From contig SUUV01000016.1 of assembly GCA_015062345.1 (NCBI GenBank), forward strand, positions 1 through 34,710: a stretch of 34,710 nucleotides of DNA, given 5' to 3'. Shown piece after piece: positions 25,398 through 33,154 of the stretch. The notes beneath the pieces are model-generated. The model saw only the letters and a program-made list of their open reading frames with translations. It was not told where the DNA came from and searched no databases. Source of the DNA: Alphaproteobacteria bacterium. GTDB lineage: Bacteria; Pseudomonadota; Alphaproteobacteria; RF32; CAG-239. Numbering within the stretch: the stretch's first letter is position 1; every line of letters begins with the position of its first letter. The position numbers and the translations under genes are program-made.

Positions 25398-26079
25398 ACT
25401 TACTCAATCGGCAAAAATTATTCGAGGCAGAAAAGCCTTAACCGTTAGGGTTAAAACCGCAAAATATAAAAAAGCATCATCAAACAGGTGGCTTGAAAGA
25501 CAGCTTAACGACCCGTATGTTGCCGAATCTAAAAGGTTGGGATATCGTTCAAGAGCGGCTTTTAAGCTCATTCAACTTGATGAAAAATATAAATTTTTGG
25601 GTAAAAATAAAACCATTGTTGACTTAGGTTGTGCCCCCGGAGGTTGGACTCAAGTTGCGGTTGAACGCAACAAAGGACAAGGCCAAGTGGTAGGAATTGA
25701 TATTTTGGAAACAACTCCGATAGCAGGAGCAACCTTAATTTGCCAAGATTTTACCGCTGAAGATGCGCCCGATAAATTAAAAGCCTTGCTTAACGGTCCT
25801 GCCGATATTGTAATGAGCGATATGGCAGCAAACACCACAGGACATCAACAAACCGACCATTTGCGCACAATCGGTCTTGTGGAAGCGGCTTATGAATTTG
25901 CCAAAGAAGTGTTGGCACAAGGCGGAATTTTTATTGCTAAGGTGTTTCAAGGCGGAGCGGAAGGAAATTTGCTTGCTGATATGAAGAAAAATTTTGCTAA
26001 AGTTTCGCACCATAAACCCGATGCCAGCCGTCAGGGCTCTCCTGAAACCTATGTTGTAGCTCAAGGATTTAAAGGCTAA
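25390..26079 (+). CDS. rlmE: 23S rRNA (uridine-2'-O) methyltransferase RlmE
   Basis: A 229-residue FtsJ/RrmJ enzyme that 2'-O-methylates U2552 in the A-loop of 23S rRNA, a late step in 50S assembly. The SAM-binding motif is VDLGCAPGGWTQVA (77-90). The catalytic tetrad is visible as Lys59 (SRAAFKL), Asp144 (MSDMAAN), Lys184 (IAKVFQGG) and Glu219 (GSPETYVVA). The first 30 residues are a basic extension (RGRKALTVRVKTAKYKK) that fits RNA binding. AAAGGAG precedes the ATG by 9 nt, inside the preceding gene. A ppx-type gene next to rlmE is common in alphaproteobacteria. Confidence 0.96.
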   Translation: MAKLTQSAKIIRGRKALTVRVKTAKYKKASSNRWLERQLNDPYVAESKRLGYRSRAAFKLIQLDEKYKFLGKNKTIVDLGCAPGGWTQVAVERNKGQGQVVGIDILETTPIAGATLICQDFTAEDAPDKLKALLNGPADIVMSDMAANTTGHQQTDHLRTIGLVEAAYEFAKEVLAQGGIFIAKVFQGGAEGNLLADMKKNFAKVSHHKPDASRQGSPETYVVAQGFKG

Positions 26080-26088
26080 ATATATTGT

Positions 26089-26622
26089 TTATCTTCCGGA
26101 ATTTTTTCCCTTAAAATATTCGGTCATTTCTTTTGAATATTCATTAAGTATTTTTTCTCGCACAACTTTGTCGCCTTTATACATTAAATGTCGTTCAGCA
26201 TTAAGCATATCTAATTCTTTTTCAAGACGAGTAATAAGTTTATCATCTTGCAATTCTGTCGGCTTGTTTTTTTCCAATGCTAAGCGAGTGATTCTGGTTG
26301 AGCGCATTGCCCCCATAATTTCAATGGCAGTATCTGTTTTAGCTAATTCTTTGGTTTCGCCTTTATTAAAATATTCTTTTACTTCGGTTGAATATTCATT
26401 AAGTATTTTTTCTCGCACAACTTTGTCGCCTCTATACATGCGCTCTCTTTCTTTAGCTAAAATTTTAAGCTCTTTGTTAAGTCGTTCAATTAATTTTGCA
26501 TCTTGTTCATTTTGAGGTTTATCTTCTTCGGCAATTAACCTGTTTATACAGATTCCGACTCGTGCCGCCATAATTTCAATGGCAGTATCTGTTTTAGCTA
26601 ATTCTTTGGTTTCGTTTTCCAT
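26089..26622 (-). CDS. Hypothetical protein made of two 85-residue repeats
   Basis: A 177-residue, highly charged, helix-rich soluble protein of unknown function. It consists of two copies of one module: residues 4-88 and 89-173. Both begin ETKELAKTDTAIEIM, share a central LI-RL-KEL--L--ER--MY pattern, and end GDKVVREKILNEYS. The module ends are identical while the middles differ, suggesting tandem duplication followed by divergence or by homogenisation of the ends. The pattern of L, I, E and K suggests helical hairpins. AAGGAG stands 8 nt before the ATG. It is convergent with rlmE and divergent from the tandem RNA elements. No homologous family comes to mind. Confidence 0.8.
   Translation of the reverse strand: MENETKELAKTDTAIEIMAARVGICINRLIAEEDKPQNEQDAKLIERLNKELKILAKERERMYRGDKVVREKILNEYSTEVKEYFNKGETKELAKTDTAIEIMGAMRSTRITRLALEKNKPTELQDDKLITRLEKELDMLNAERHLMYKGDKVVREKILNEYSKEMTEYFKGKNSGR
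26104..26613 (-). repeat. Intragenic tandem duplication, 255-bp period
   Basis: The two 85-codon modules of the hypothetical gene, module 1 at 26359-26613 and module 2 at 26104-26358. Nucleotide identity is highest in the first about 45 bases and the last about 60 bases of each module. Confidence 0.8.
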
Positions 26623-26694
26623 ACTTTTCTCTCCTTGATTTCATATACACAAATATTATTCTTGGCTAAATAAAATGTCAATTTAAAAAACTGC

Positions 26695-26722
26695 TTGATT
26701 TTATGGTATATTTATTTAATAT
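26695..26722 (+). promoter_or_regulatory. Candidate promoter of RNA copy 1
   Basis: TTGATT (26695-26700), 16-nt spacer, TAATAT (26717-26722). The same architecture occurs before copy 2. The predicted start falls very close to the first helix, so the exact start is uncertain. Confidence 0.5.
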
Positions 26723-26725
26723 AAA

Positions 26726-26884
26726 CACTGTCGCCAAAGGGCGATGGTGTCTGAAAAACATCTTTCTATCAAAGCTCCTTTATGTAAGGGGAGTGGGTGA
26801 AATAAGGCAATAGCGCGAATAAACCTGACTGCGATAGACAGTTTTTCAGCTCCCCACCTTGAAGTTTTTTTAAGGTGGTTTTTT
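26726..26884 (+). ncRNA. Structured RNA element, copy 1 of a tandem pair
   Basis: A 159-nt unit of unknown family with an elaborate fold. P0: CACTGTCGCC (26726-26735) with GGCGATGGTG (26740-26749), ten pairs including two G:U, loop AAAG. P1: CTGAAAAAC (26751-26759) with GTTTTTCAG (26841-26849). P2: CTATC (26766-26770) with GATAG (26833-26837). Inside P2 is a hairpin of CTCC with GGAG (26775-26793) and a conserved segment around GGCAATAGCGCG. A terminator hairpin, CCACCTT (26854-26860) with AAGGTGG (26872-26878) plus T-run, ends the unit. Comparison with copy 2 shows compensatory changes in P1, supporting an RNA function. No long reading frame is shared by both copies. It may act as an sRNA or a regulatory leader. 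Confidence 0.75.
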
Positions 26885-26909
26885 AACAGGAGTTATATTA
26901 AAATTTTAC

Positions 26910-26937
26910 TTGCAAAGCTTGTTAAAATATTTAATAT
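26910..26937 (+). promoter_or_regulatory. Candidate promoter of RNA copy 2
   Basis: TTGCAA (26910-26915), 16-nt spacer, TAATAT (26932-26937). Same spacing and -10 as for copy 1, while the -35 and spacer differ, so it is conserved beyond simple duplication. Confidence 0.5.
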
Positions 26938-26940
26938 AAG

Positions 26941-27099
26941 CACTGTCGCCAAAGGGCGATGGTGTTCAAACAACATCTTTTCTATCAAAGCTCCTTTATG
27001 TAGGGGAGTGGGTGAAATAAGGCAATAGCGCGAATAAACCTGACTGCGATAGACAGTTGTTTGGCTCCCCACCTTGAAGTTTTTTTAAGGTGGTTTTGT
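26941..27099 (+). ncRNA. Structured RNA element, copy 2 of a tandem pair
   Basis: Second copy, 215 nt downstream of copy 1. P0 is identical (26941-26950 with 26955-26964). P1 is TCAAACAAC (26966-26974) with GTTGTTTGG (27056-27064). P2 is CTATC (26982-26986) with GATAG (27048-27052). The terminator is CCACCTT (27069-27075) with AAGGTGG (27087-27093) and TTTTGTTT. Relative to copy 1, the differences cluster in P1, where three pairs are replaced as pairs (U-A to C-G, G-C to A-U, A-U to C-G) and one C-G becomes U-G. Elsewhere only single-base indels in loops are seen. It precedes the small HTH gene; the terminator would have to be passed if it served as that gene's leader. Confidence 0.75.
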
Positions 27100-27125
27100 T
27101 TAACTTAAAAAGTATGGAGCTAAAA

Positions 27126-27407
27126 ATGGAAACTAATAAAGGTTTTATTGAAAGAGAAACTTCTTATACAATTAACACTCGAAGACAACACAGGCAAAAT
27201 CTGATAAAGCAAATCGGTTGGCATATATGCAATATCAGTTTGGAAAAACATATCTCATTAGAAGATATATGTGCCGAATGTCGTTTATCCGAAACAACCG
27301 TTAAACGATGGATTTTGGGAAGAGGTACAATTCATATAGATACATTGTGTAGAATTTTCTTAACCTATAACAAAAAAATATGTATCAATATAAAAGATAT
27401 CGATTAA
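27126..27407 (+). CDS. Small helix-turn-helix protein
   Basis: A 93-residue protein with a Cro/C1-like helix-turn-helix in its C-terminal half: ISLEDICAECRLSETTVKRWILGRGTIHIDTLCRIF, where SETTVKRW is the recognition helix and the IDTLCRIF helix follows as in XRE repressors. The N-terminal about 35 residues are basic and rich in T, R and Q. It is likely a DNA-binding regulator, target unknown. The frame opens at 27090 inside the terminator of RNA copy 2; the ATG at 27126 has GGAG 6 nt upstream and is preferred (27114 is another option). Its position right after the tandem RNA pair makes a functional link possible but unproven. Confidence 0.75.
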   Translation: METNKGFIERETSYTINTRRQHRQNLIKQIGWHICNISLEKHISLEDICAECRLSETTVKRWILGRGTIHIDTLCRIFLTYNKKICINIKDID

Positions 27408-27412
27408 CAATA

Positions 27413-27444
27413 AGGGGAGCAAACGCTCCTCTGATTTTTTTTTA
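27413..27444 (+). terminator. Intrinsic terminator after the HTH gene
   Basis: AGGGGAGC (27413-27420) pairs with GCTCCTCT (27425-27432), one G:T wobble, loop AAAC, followed by a long T-run. It reaches the stop codon of the convergent hdaA gene. Confidence 0.9.
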
Positions 27445-28167
27445 TTCAAACAAATCAGGTTGTGTATTGGCGGTTAAATATTCAATGGCTTCTTTTACAA
27501 TGGCGGTTGAAACGGCACGCTTTTTCGCCAATGATATAAAATCAATTTCTTCGACCAGTTTTATGGCAAAAGAAAATGAGCGCTGCATATTTTGGATAAT
27601 ATAGTTTAACACTTCTTGAGATATCATAATCTGCCTGTCGGTAAACAGTTTTACAATTAAGGCCGTAAGCATTTCGTCATCAGGTTCACCGATGGCAATG
27701 CTCGGCACCATATTTAACCTCGATTGCAAATCAGGCAACTTAAAATTCATTCTGGCCGGCGATTTTTCGGCAGTAAACAAAATATAACCGCCCTCAATTC
27801 GATAATAATTAAACAGGTGAAACAAAGCCTCGTTGTTTGCTTTCGGGTTTAAATTTTCCACCACCAAAAAACGACTTTGTTGATGTATTAAAGCCACTTT
27901 ATTGATGCTGATTTCATTGGCATTAATAATTTTTACGGCTACCGGTTTATAGTATGTTTTATTTACATGTTCGGCAAAAATATGCGCCAAATGCGATTTT
28001 CCCGAGCCTTTTGGTCCATACAAAATATACGCAAAAAACGGCCATTCCGGCCAACTGTCAACAGCTCTTATGGCTTGCAAATTGCAATTGCTGACCATAA
28101 AATCATCTCGACTGTAATCAGGTTTAGGATTAAAATTTAACGGAATTTGCTTGTCTTTATTATTCAT
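27442..28167 (-). CDS. hdaA: DnaA-related replication-initiation inhibitor HdaA
   Basis: A 241-residue Hda-type AAA+ protein lacking DNA-binding domain IV of DnaA. With the DNA-loaded sliding clamp it promotes DnaA-ATP hydrolysis and so prevents re-initiation. The N-terminal clamp-binding motif is QIPLNF at 7-12. Walker A is YGPKGSGKSHL near 50-60. The family segment INANEISINKVALIHQQSRFLVVENL stands in place of a standard Walker B, and the sensor-like RIEGGYILFTAEKSP and LPDLQSRLN follow. Unusually, the C-terminus QPDLF (236-240) is a second perfect clamp-binding-like pentapeptide. The start overlaps the cckA stop by 8 nt, tying its expression to the cell-cycle kinase. Confidence 0.88.
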   Translation of the reverse strand: MNNKDKQIPLNFNPKPDYSRDDFMVSNCNLQAIRAVDSWPEWPFFAYILYGPKGSGKSHLAHIFAEHVNKTYYKPVAVKIINANEISINKVALIHQQSRFLVVENLNPKANNEALFHLFNYYRIEGGYILFTAEKSPARMNFKLPDLQSRLNMVPSIAIGEPDDEMLTALIVKLFTDRQIMISQEVLNYIIQNMQRSFSFAIKLVEEIDFISLAKKRAVSTAIVKEAIEYLTANTQPDLFE

Positions 28168-30769
28168 CTTTTTGCTCGTTGTTTAAGATGTTGAAAACTT
28201 TTTGCGTTAAATCACCCAAACTGTACGGTTTGGCAATAAATTCAAACTCATCGGAGCCCGAAAGTTCTTTTCTGGCAATTTCTTCGGAATATCCCGATGC
28301 CAATATAATTTTAATATTTGGAAGTTTTTTCTTGGCAACCTTGGCTAAATCAGCCCCGCTAAGTCCCGGCATAACCATATCCGTAACCAATAAATCAAAT
28401 TTTTCTTGCCTTTCCAAAAGCTCAATTGCACTTTCGGCACAATTGCAAGCAACAACATTAAAGCCTTTTTTCTTTAGAGCTCTGACACCAAATGCTCTGA
28501 CCGAATCTTCATCTTCGGCAAACAAAATTTTAACATTATCGGGGGTTGACATCGGTTTAAATGTCCTATCCAGTTTTAACACATTCATACCCAAAATCAT
28601 CTTTTGTGATTTAGGGTTTGTACTTGATGTTAATATCGGCATTTGCTCTGAAACTTGATTTTCCGATATCGTATTTTCACCCTCGTCATCTTTTGTTTCA
28701 AAACGAGGCAGATAAATTGAAAATGTTGTGCCTTTGCCGACAATACTGTCTACTTTGATAAATCCTTCGGTTTGGCGAATTATACCGTAAACCGTGGCAA
28801 GTCCTAAACCTGTACCCGAACCGACCACATTTTCTTTGGTGGAAAAAAACGGTTCAAAAATGCGATTTAAGTTTTCTTTGGCAATACCGCAACCGGTATC
28901 TTTAACATTTATCACCACAAACTCGCCTTTGGCAATGGTATCGGCGCCAAACTGGTACGGAGCGGTCAATTTTTCCGTATGAGTACTGATTTTTAAGGTG
29001 CCTTTACCGTTCATTGCATCTTTAGCGTTTACAACCAAGTTTACTATCACTTGTGAAAATTGAACGGGGTCTACTCTTATATATCCTAAATCGGTACCGT
29101 GATGAAATTCTAAACTTATTTGCTCTCCTAATGTTCGTTTTAACAAATAGTTCAGTTCAATAAAACTTTCGGTAACATCAATAAGCTTGGGCTTTAAGGG
29201 TTGTTTTCTGGAAAAGGCTAAAAGTTGCCTTACCAAGTTTGCGGCCCGATGAGCATTACTTCTGACCTGATTCAAATCGGCAAACGACGGGTCACCGATA
29301 CCGTGTCTTTGCAACAACAAATCACAAAAACCAATCATTGCGGTAAGTAAGTTGTTAAAATCGTGCGCAACACCGCCGGCAAGTTGTCCCATGGCCTGCA
29401 TTTTTTGTGCTTGAGCATATTTAAGCTCCAAATTCTTTTCTTCGGTAGTGTCGCTTAAATACAATGTATAACCGTCCAAAAATGTTTTTTCACAATGGAT
29501 TCGTCTTCGTGGTGCAATGTGTATTTTAACAATTTTATCGCTTTTTAATCGGGTTTCGATAACATTTATTTCAGAGTTGTTTACATCATTTTTACACTGT
29601 TTGAAAATGTTTTCTAACAGTTTTAAAGTTGGCTCTTGCAAAAAGTCATGCAGGGTTTTTTGTGTAAGTTCTTGCTCGGTCTGTTCTAAGATTTCACTGG
29701 CTTTTTGATTGAAACTGACAATTTGCTTTTTGTTATCAACAAACAAAATTCCCAACGGGGTTAAATTAAACAACCAATCAATTTCATCAATACCGTAGTT
29801 TAGTTTTTCTAAAAGTGTTTTATCGTTTTGCAGGTCTTTTACGGTCAATCCTCGGATTTTAATTTTGTTGTCATCTTTAAAGTTGTTTTGTACAACAAAC
29901 ATCTCGGAGTTCTCGTTTGTCTCGTTACAAAAAACCGTTCTTCCTGTGTATGAAGGCTTTTGCGAGTTTAAAATTCCGTTATCTTTTAAGATTAAGTCTT
30001 TCAAATTTTTGCCTATCAGGCTTTCTCGTTGTTGCCCCAGTTGAATGGCAAAAGTTTCATTGACATATTCAAGCTCATAATTTGCATTTGCAATATAAAG
30101 TCCTATGGGCATATTGTGAATAAAGTCGTGCAGTTTTTTGCGTTCGTTTTCAAAAATCTGCTCCATATTTTTTTGTGCGGTAATATTTTCAAGCGACCAT
30201 AAAAAATATGTTTCTTTAATGATTTTTTTTAAAGAAAAATCACCTTCAAAGATGTCACTTTTCTTCAAATATATCGGCCTTACCCAAATTTCATACCACT
30301 GACTTTTATCTTCAATGTTCAAATTTATCGACACTTTTTCCGATTTTAAGTTTTGTAAAGCATGCTCCAATCTTTGAAAATTTAACAGATTTTGATGTTC
30401 ATTAATCAATGAATTTTTTATTTTTTCCAAAACAATATCATCACCGAAAAACGATTTTGCCGGCAAGTTTTGTATCACCGGATAACCTTCATTGTTATCA
30501 ATTTGCCTGATTATATCATGGCTTTTTAAAATTTCATTGGCAAATCCGCCGTAGGTGAGGGCATTTTCACTGGCGGATAATACACTGATAGCAAGTAAAA
30601 TGCTTAAAATTGTTGCCATAAAAATCAAAATCAATAAGTATATTGAATATTGCGGAAATATAAAAAGCATTAACACACCCAAACTCATCGCCACAACCGA
30701 ATATACCAAAGAAATCAGAGTTTTCTCCAGTTGACGATCGGGACGATGAATTGAGTTCTTGTTTAGCAT
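28160..30769 (-). CDS. cckA: Hybrid cell-cycle histidine kinase CckA
   Basis: An 869-residue membrane hybrid kinase/phosphatase that feeds the ChpT-CtrA/CpdR phosphorelay controlling the alphaproteobacterial cell cycle. Two transmembrane helices lie at about 19-40 and 43-64, followed by PAS-like sensory domains (roughly 210-450). The HisKA domain carries AGGVAHDFNNLLTAMIGFCD with phosphoacceptor His469. The ATPase has FEPFFSTKE and GSGTGLGLATVYGI. The C-terminal receiver has FAEDED, Asp797 in LVTDMVMPGLSG, and ASGYSEEIARKE. This combination and the H-box sequence are characteristic of CckA. The ATG lies 14 nt after pgm; only a weak CGGA precedes it. The downstream partner hdaA overlaps it by 8 nt. 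Confidence 0.92.
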   Translation of the reverse strand: MLNKNSIHRPDRQLEKTLISLVYSVVAMSLGVLMLFIFPQYSIYLLILIFMATILSILLAISVLSASENALTYGGFANEILKSHDIIRQIDNNEGYPVIQNLPAKSFFGDDIVLEKIKNSLINEHQNLLNFQRLEHALQNLKSEKVSINLNIEDKSQWYEIWVRPIYLKKSDIFEGDFSLKKIIKETYFLWSLENITAQKNMEQIFENERKKLHDFIHNMPIGLYIANANYELEYVNETFAIQLGQQRESLIGKNLKDLILKDNGILNSQKPSYTGRTVFCNETNENSEMFVVQNNFKDDNKIKIRGLTVKDLQNDKTLLEKLNYGIDEIDWLFNLTPLGILFVDNKKQIVSFNQKASEILEQTEQELTQKTLHDFLQEPTLKLLENIFKQCKNDVNNSEINVIETRLKSDKIVKIHIAPRRRIHCEKTFLDGYTLYLSDTTEEKNLELKYAQAQKMQAMGQLAGGVAHDFNNLLTAMIGFCDLLLQRHGIGDPSFADLNQVRSNAHRAANLVRQLLAFSRKQPLKPKLIDVTESFIELNYLLKRTLGEQISLEFHHGTDLGYIRVDPVQFSQVIVNLVVNAKDAMNGKGTLKISTHTEKLTAPYQFGADTIAKGEFVVINVKDTGCGIAKENLNRIFEPFFSTKENVVGSGTGLGLATVYGIIRQTEGFIKVDSIVGKGTTFSIYLPRFETKDDEGENTISENQVSEQMPILTSSTNPKSQKMILGMNVLKLDRTFKPMSTPDNVKILFAEDEDSVRAFGVRALKKKGFNVVACNCAESAIELLERQEKFDLLVTDMVMPGLSGADLAKVAKKKLPNIKIILASGYSEEIARKELSGSDEFEFIAKPYSLGDLTQKVFNILNNEQKDE

Positions 30770-30783
30770 ATTGTTTTAGTCCG

Positions 30784-32403
30784 TTAGGTTATTACATCGG
30801 CTTTGGTTTTGCCTGTGCGTTCTGTTATCTCGGCAATTTGTAAGGCAACTTCGGCAAGCGGTTTTAACATATTTAAGGTGTTTTCATTGGTTTTATGGCG
30901 CTCGTATGCTTCAATATACACTCTTAAAGTTGCTCCGCTTGTGCCGGTGCCCGATAAACGATACACAATTCTGGAACCGTCTTCAAAACAAACAATTAAG
31001 CCGTTTTTGGTTGAACTGTTGTCAACAGGGTCGTTATATACAAACGGGTATGCTTCAGATACTTTATAGTTTTTATATGTCTGACCTTTTAAGTTTGGCA
31101 ATTTGTTCTCTAAATCTGCCATAAGTTTGTCGGCAATTTGGTTGTCAATGCCTTCAAAGTCAAACCTCAAATAGTAGTTACGACCATATTTTTCCCAAAA
31201 ATCTTTAACTACATCAGCCACCGATTTTCTTGTTGCGGCCAAAATGTTGAGCCAGAACAACACCGCCCAGATGCCGTCTTTTTCTCTGATATGGCTTGAG
31301 CCGGTGCCAAAACTTTCTTCACCGCAAAATGTTATGCGTTTTGAATCCATCAAGTTGCAAAAATATTTCCAACCGGTAGGCACTTCATAATAGTCAATAC
31401 CGAGCTCTTTTGCTACACGGCAAACCGCTGTTGATGTTGCAGCCGATTTTGCCACCCCGTAAATGCCGTCTTTATAGGCCGGAATATATTTGTAATTATC
31501 GGTCAAAATGGCCAAACTGTCACTGGGTGTAACAAAAAACTTGCGACCTAAAATCATATTTCTGTCGCCGTCACCATCGTTGGCAGCACCAAAATCAGGG
31601 GCGTTTTCGGAATACATTAAATCAACCAAATCTTTTGCATAAATCAAGTTGGGGTCAGGGTGAAGTCCGCCGAAATCGGGCATGGGCACAAAGTTTTTAA
31701 CCGAACCCTTAGGAGCACCCAAAATTTGTTCAAAAATTTTAACCGCATAAGGTCCGGTCACCGCATTCATGGCATCAAACACCATGGTAAAACCGCTTTT
31801 AAACAATGCTTTAATGGCCTCAAAATCAAAAATTTGTTGCATCATCTCAACATAATCGTTTATTGGGTCAATAACCTCAATTTCGGTGTCGGCAATATAT
31901 TGCGTTCCGAGTTTGCTCAAATCAATATCTTCACAATCAAATATTTTATAAGATGTAATTTCTTTGGTGCGGGCATAAATGGCATCGGATATTTTAGATG
32001 AACATTGTCCCCCGCTTTTAACGGCATATTTTATGCCGAAATCACCGTCAATTCCTCCCGGATTGTGTGAGGCAGAAAGTACCAAACCGCCGTCGGCTTT
32101 ATTTTTTAACAAAACTTTTGATGATGCCGGTGTTGAAATATAACCGTTTTGACCGATAATCAGTTTTTTCATTTTGTTTGCAACCGCAATTTTTATAATT
32201 TTTTGAATTGCAACATCGTTATAGTAGCGACCGTCACCGCCTAAAACAAAAGTCTGCCCTTCGACACCTCCGATGGCATCAAACAAACTTTGTACAAAGT
32301 TTTCAACATAGTTTTCTTGCATAACCGTTTTTGATTTTTTTCTGATACCGGCCGTACCCATTTTTTGGTCCGTATAAGCAGTGGTTGTAACAGTTTTAAT
32401 CAT
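30784..32403 (-). CDS. pgm: Phosphoglucomutase (alpha-D-glucose-phosphate specific)
   Basis: A 539-residue enzyme interconverting glucose-1-phosphate and glucose-6-phosphate, linking glycolysis to glycogen and cell-envelope sugar synthesis. The catalytic serine is in LSASHNPGGIDGDFGIKY. The Mg2+-binding loop is AANDGDGDRNMI, the sugar-binding loop is CGEESFGTGSSHIREKDG, and the phosphate-binding loop is RLSGTGTSGATLRVY. Length and motifs match the eukaryote-like Pgm subfamily common in alphaproteobacteria. The frame extends to 32430; the ATG at 32403 is 8 nt from AAAGGA, while the ATG at 32409 is only 2 nt from it. It is the first gene of the pgm-cckA-hdaA series. Confidence 0.95.
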   Translation of the reverse strand: MIKTVTTTAYTDQKMGTAGIRKKSKTVMQENYVENFVQSLFDAIGGVEGQTFVLGGDGRYYNDVAIQKIIKIAVANKMKKLIIGQNGYISTPASSKVLLKNKADGGLVLSASHNPGGIDGDFGIKYAVKSGGQCSSKISDAIYARTKEITSYKIFDCEDIDLSKLGTQYIADTEIEVIDPINDYVEMMQQIFDFEAIKALFKSGFTMVFDAMNAVTGPYAVKIFEQILGAPKGSVKNFVPMPDFGGLHPDPNLIYAKDLVDLMYSENAPDFGAANDGDGDRNMILGRKFFVTPSDSLAILTDNYKYIPAYKDGIYGVAKSAATSTAVCRVAKELGIDYYEVPTGWKYFCNLMDSKRITFCGEESFGTGSSHIREKDGIWAVLFWLNILAATRKSVADVVKDFWEKYGRNYYLRFDFEGIDNQIADKLMADLENKLPNLKGQTYKNYKVSEAYPFVYNDPVDNSSTKNGLIVCFEDGSRIVYRLSGTGTSGATLRVYIEAYERHKTNENTLNMLKPLAEVALQIAEITERTGKTKADVIT

Positions 32404-32483
32404 AAGCATTTTCCTTTGTAATAATTGCAAAATTTTTCAATAAGCCGATTGTGACTCAATTTTTTCATAAGGTAAAGCAAAAT

Positions 32484-33152
32484 TTACTTGTTCTGCCATA
32501 TAAAATCGGCAAGTTTTTTCAAATCTCGCCTTGCGTATAAGTCCGGCAAATCAAACAAGGTTTTTAATTTTGGTGTATCCTTGTCAATAACACTTATACC
32601 GTTTGTAAAGGCATTGGCAAATTCCGGTCTTTTATTCAGTTGAGGAGCTAAAGAAAAACCCAAAAACTTGCCCGATTCGTTTAAGGCAATATAATCATCA
32701 TTTTCAAATTTATCATTAGGTACGACAATCCATTTAAAAGTATTTTTCTTTAAAGCGGCTCGTTGTTTTTTTGCTTCCCAAACCAAACTTGCATATAAAC
32801 TGTTTCTTTGTCTTAGGCTGTTTAAACCGTCTTGTCCTGAAAGCAAAGTGATAAAAATGTCGGCATATTGAAAATATTTGCTGTTCGGAGCATCTAAAAT
32901 TGCAACATCAAAGTTTTCAATTTGCGCAAAAGTTTGTTTGTTTAAGCTCAAATATGTCGGTACCGGCAAATTATAGCCGTTGTTCAAATTTTGCACATGT
33001 CGTTTGGCGACAAAATCAGAGAGAATGCTTTTTTGCACATCATCTGCCAAGGCAACTTTATAATCTTTGGCAAGCATAACCGCCAGATGAGCCGCCAATA
33101 AGCTTTTGCCCGAATTGTTATTGATGCTGTTTATGACAATAATTTGAACCAT
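32484..33152 (-). CDS. Degenerate MipZ-like division-site ATPase
   Basis: A 222-residue ParA/MinD-superfamily protein whose C-terminal half matches MipZ, the alphaproteobacterial FtsZ-ring positioning gradient protein: LYASLVWEAKKQRA, FKWIVVPND and GFSLAPQLNK..FANAFTNGISVID follow the MipZ order (VWEARKRRA, DWVVxRN, GFxxxPGFxER, FPxGLTLLD, from memory). The N-terminal P-loop reads NNNSGKS (11-17) where MipZ has KGGAGKS, so the signature lysine and both glycines are gone, while the core GKS stays. The metal-binding region is DAPNS rather than DTPGS. It is about 50 residues shorter than Caulobacter MipZ. It begins 2 nt after the carboxypeptidase gene and probably shares its promoter. Confidence 0.7.
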   Translation of the reverse strand: MVQIIVINSINNNSGKSLLAAHLAVMLAKDYKVALADDVQKSILSDFVAKRHVQNLNNGYNLPVPTYLSLNKQTFAQIENFDVAILDAPNSKYFQYADIFITLLSGQDGLNSLRQRNSLYASLVWEAKKQRAALKKNTFKWIVVPNDKFENDDYIALNESGKFLGFSLAPQLNKRPEFANAFTNGISVIDKDTPKLKTLFDLPDLYARRDLKKLADFIWQNK

Positions 33153-33154
33153 TT

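Noticed and set aside
26744..26800. An 18-codon peptide (MVSEKHLS...) in RNA copy 1
   Set aside because: In copy 2 the frame shifts and stops after 14 codons, while paired changes preserve RNA structure. A non-coding role fits better.
26726..26884. 6S RNA
   Set aside because: The length fits, but I do not see the central open bubble flanked by two long closing arms; the unit ends in an intrinsic terminator and P1 encloses only the middle part. It cannot be excluded without a model search.
26726..27099. CRISPR array
   Set aside because: Only two long, structured units with a 215-nt period; no short repeats with variable spacers and no cas genes.
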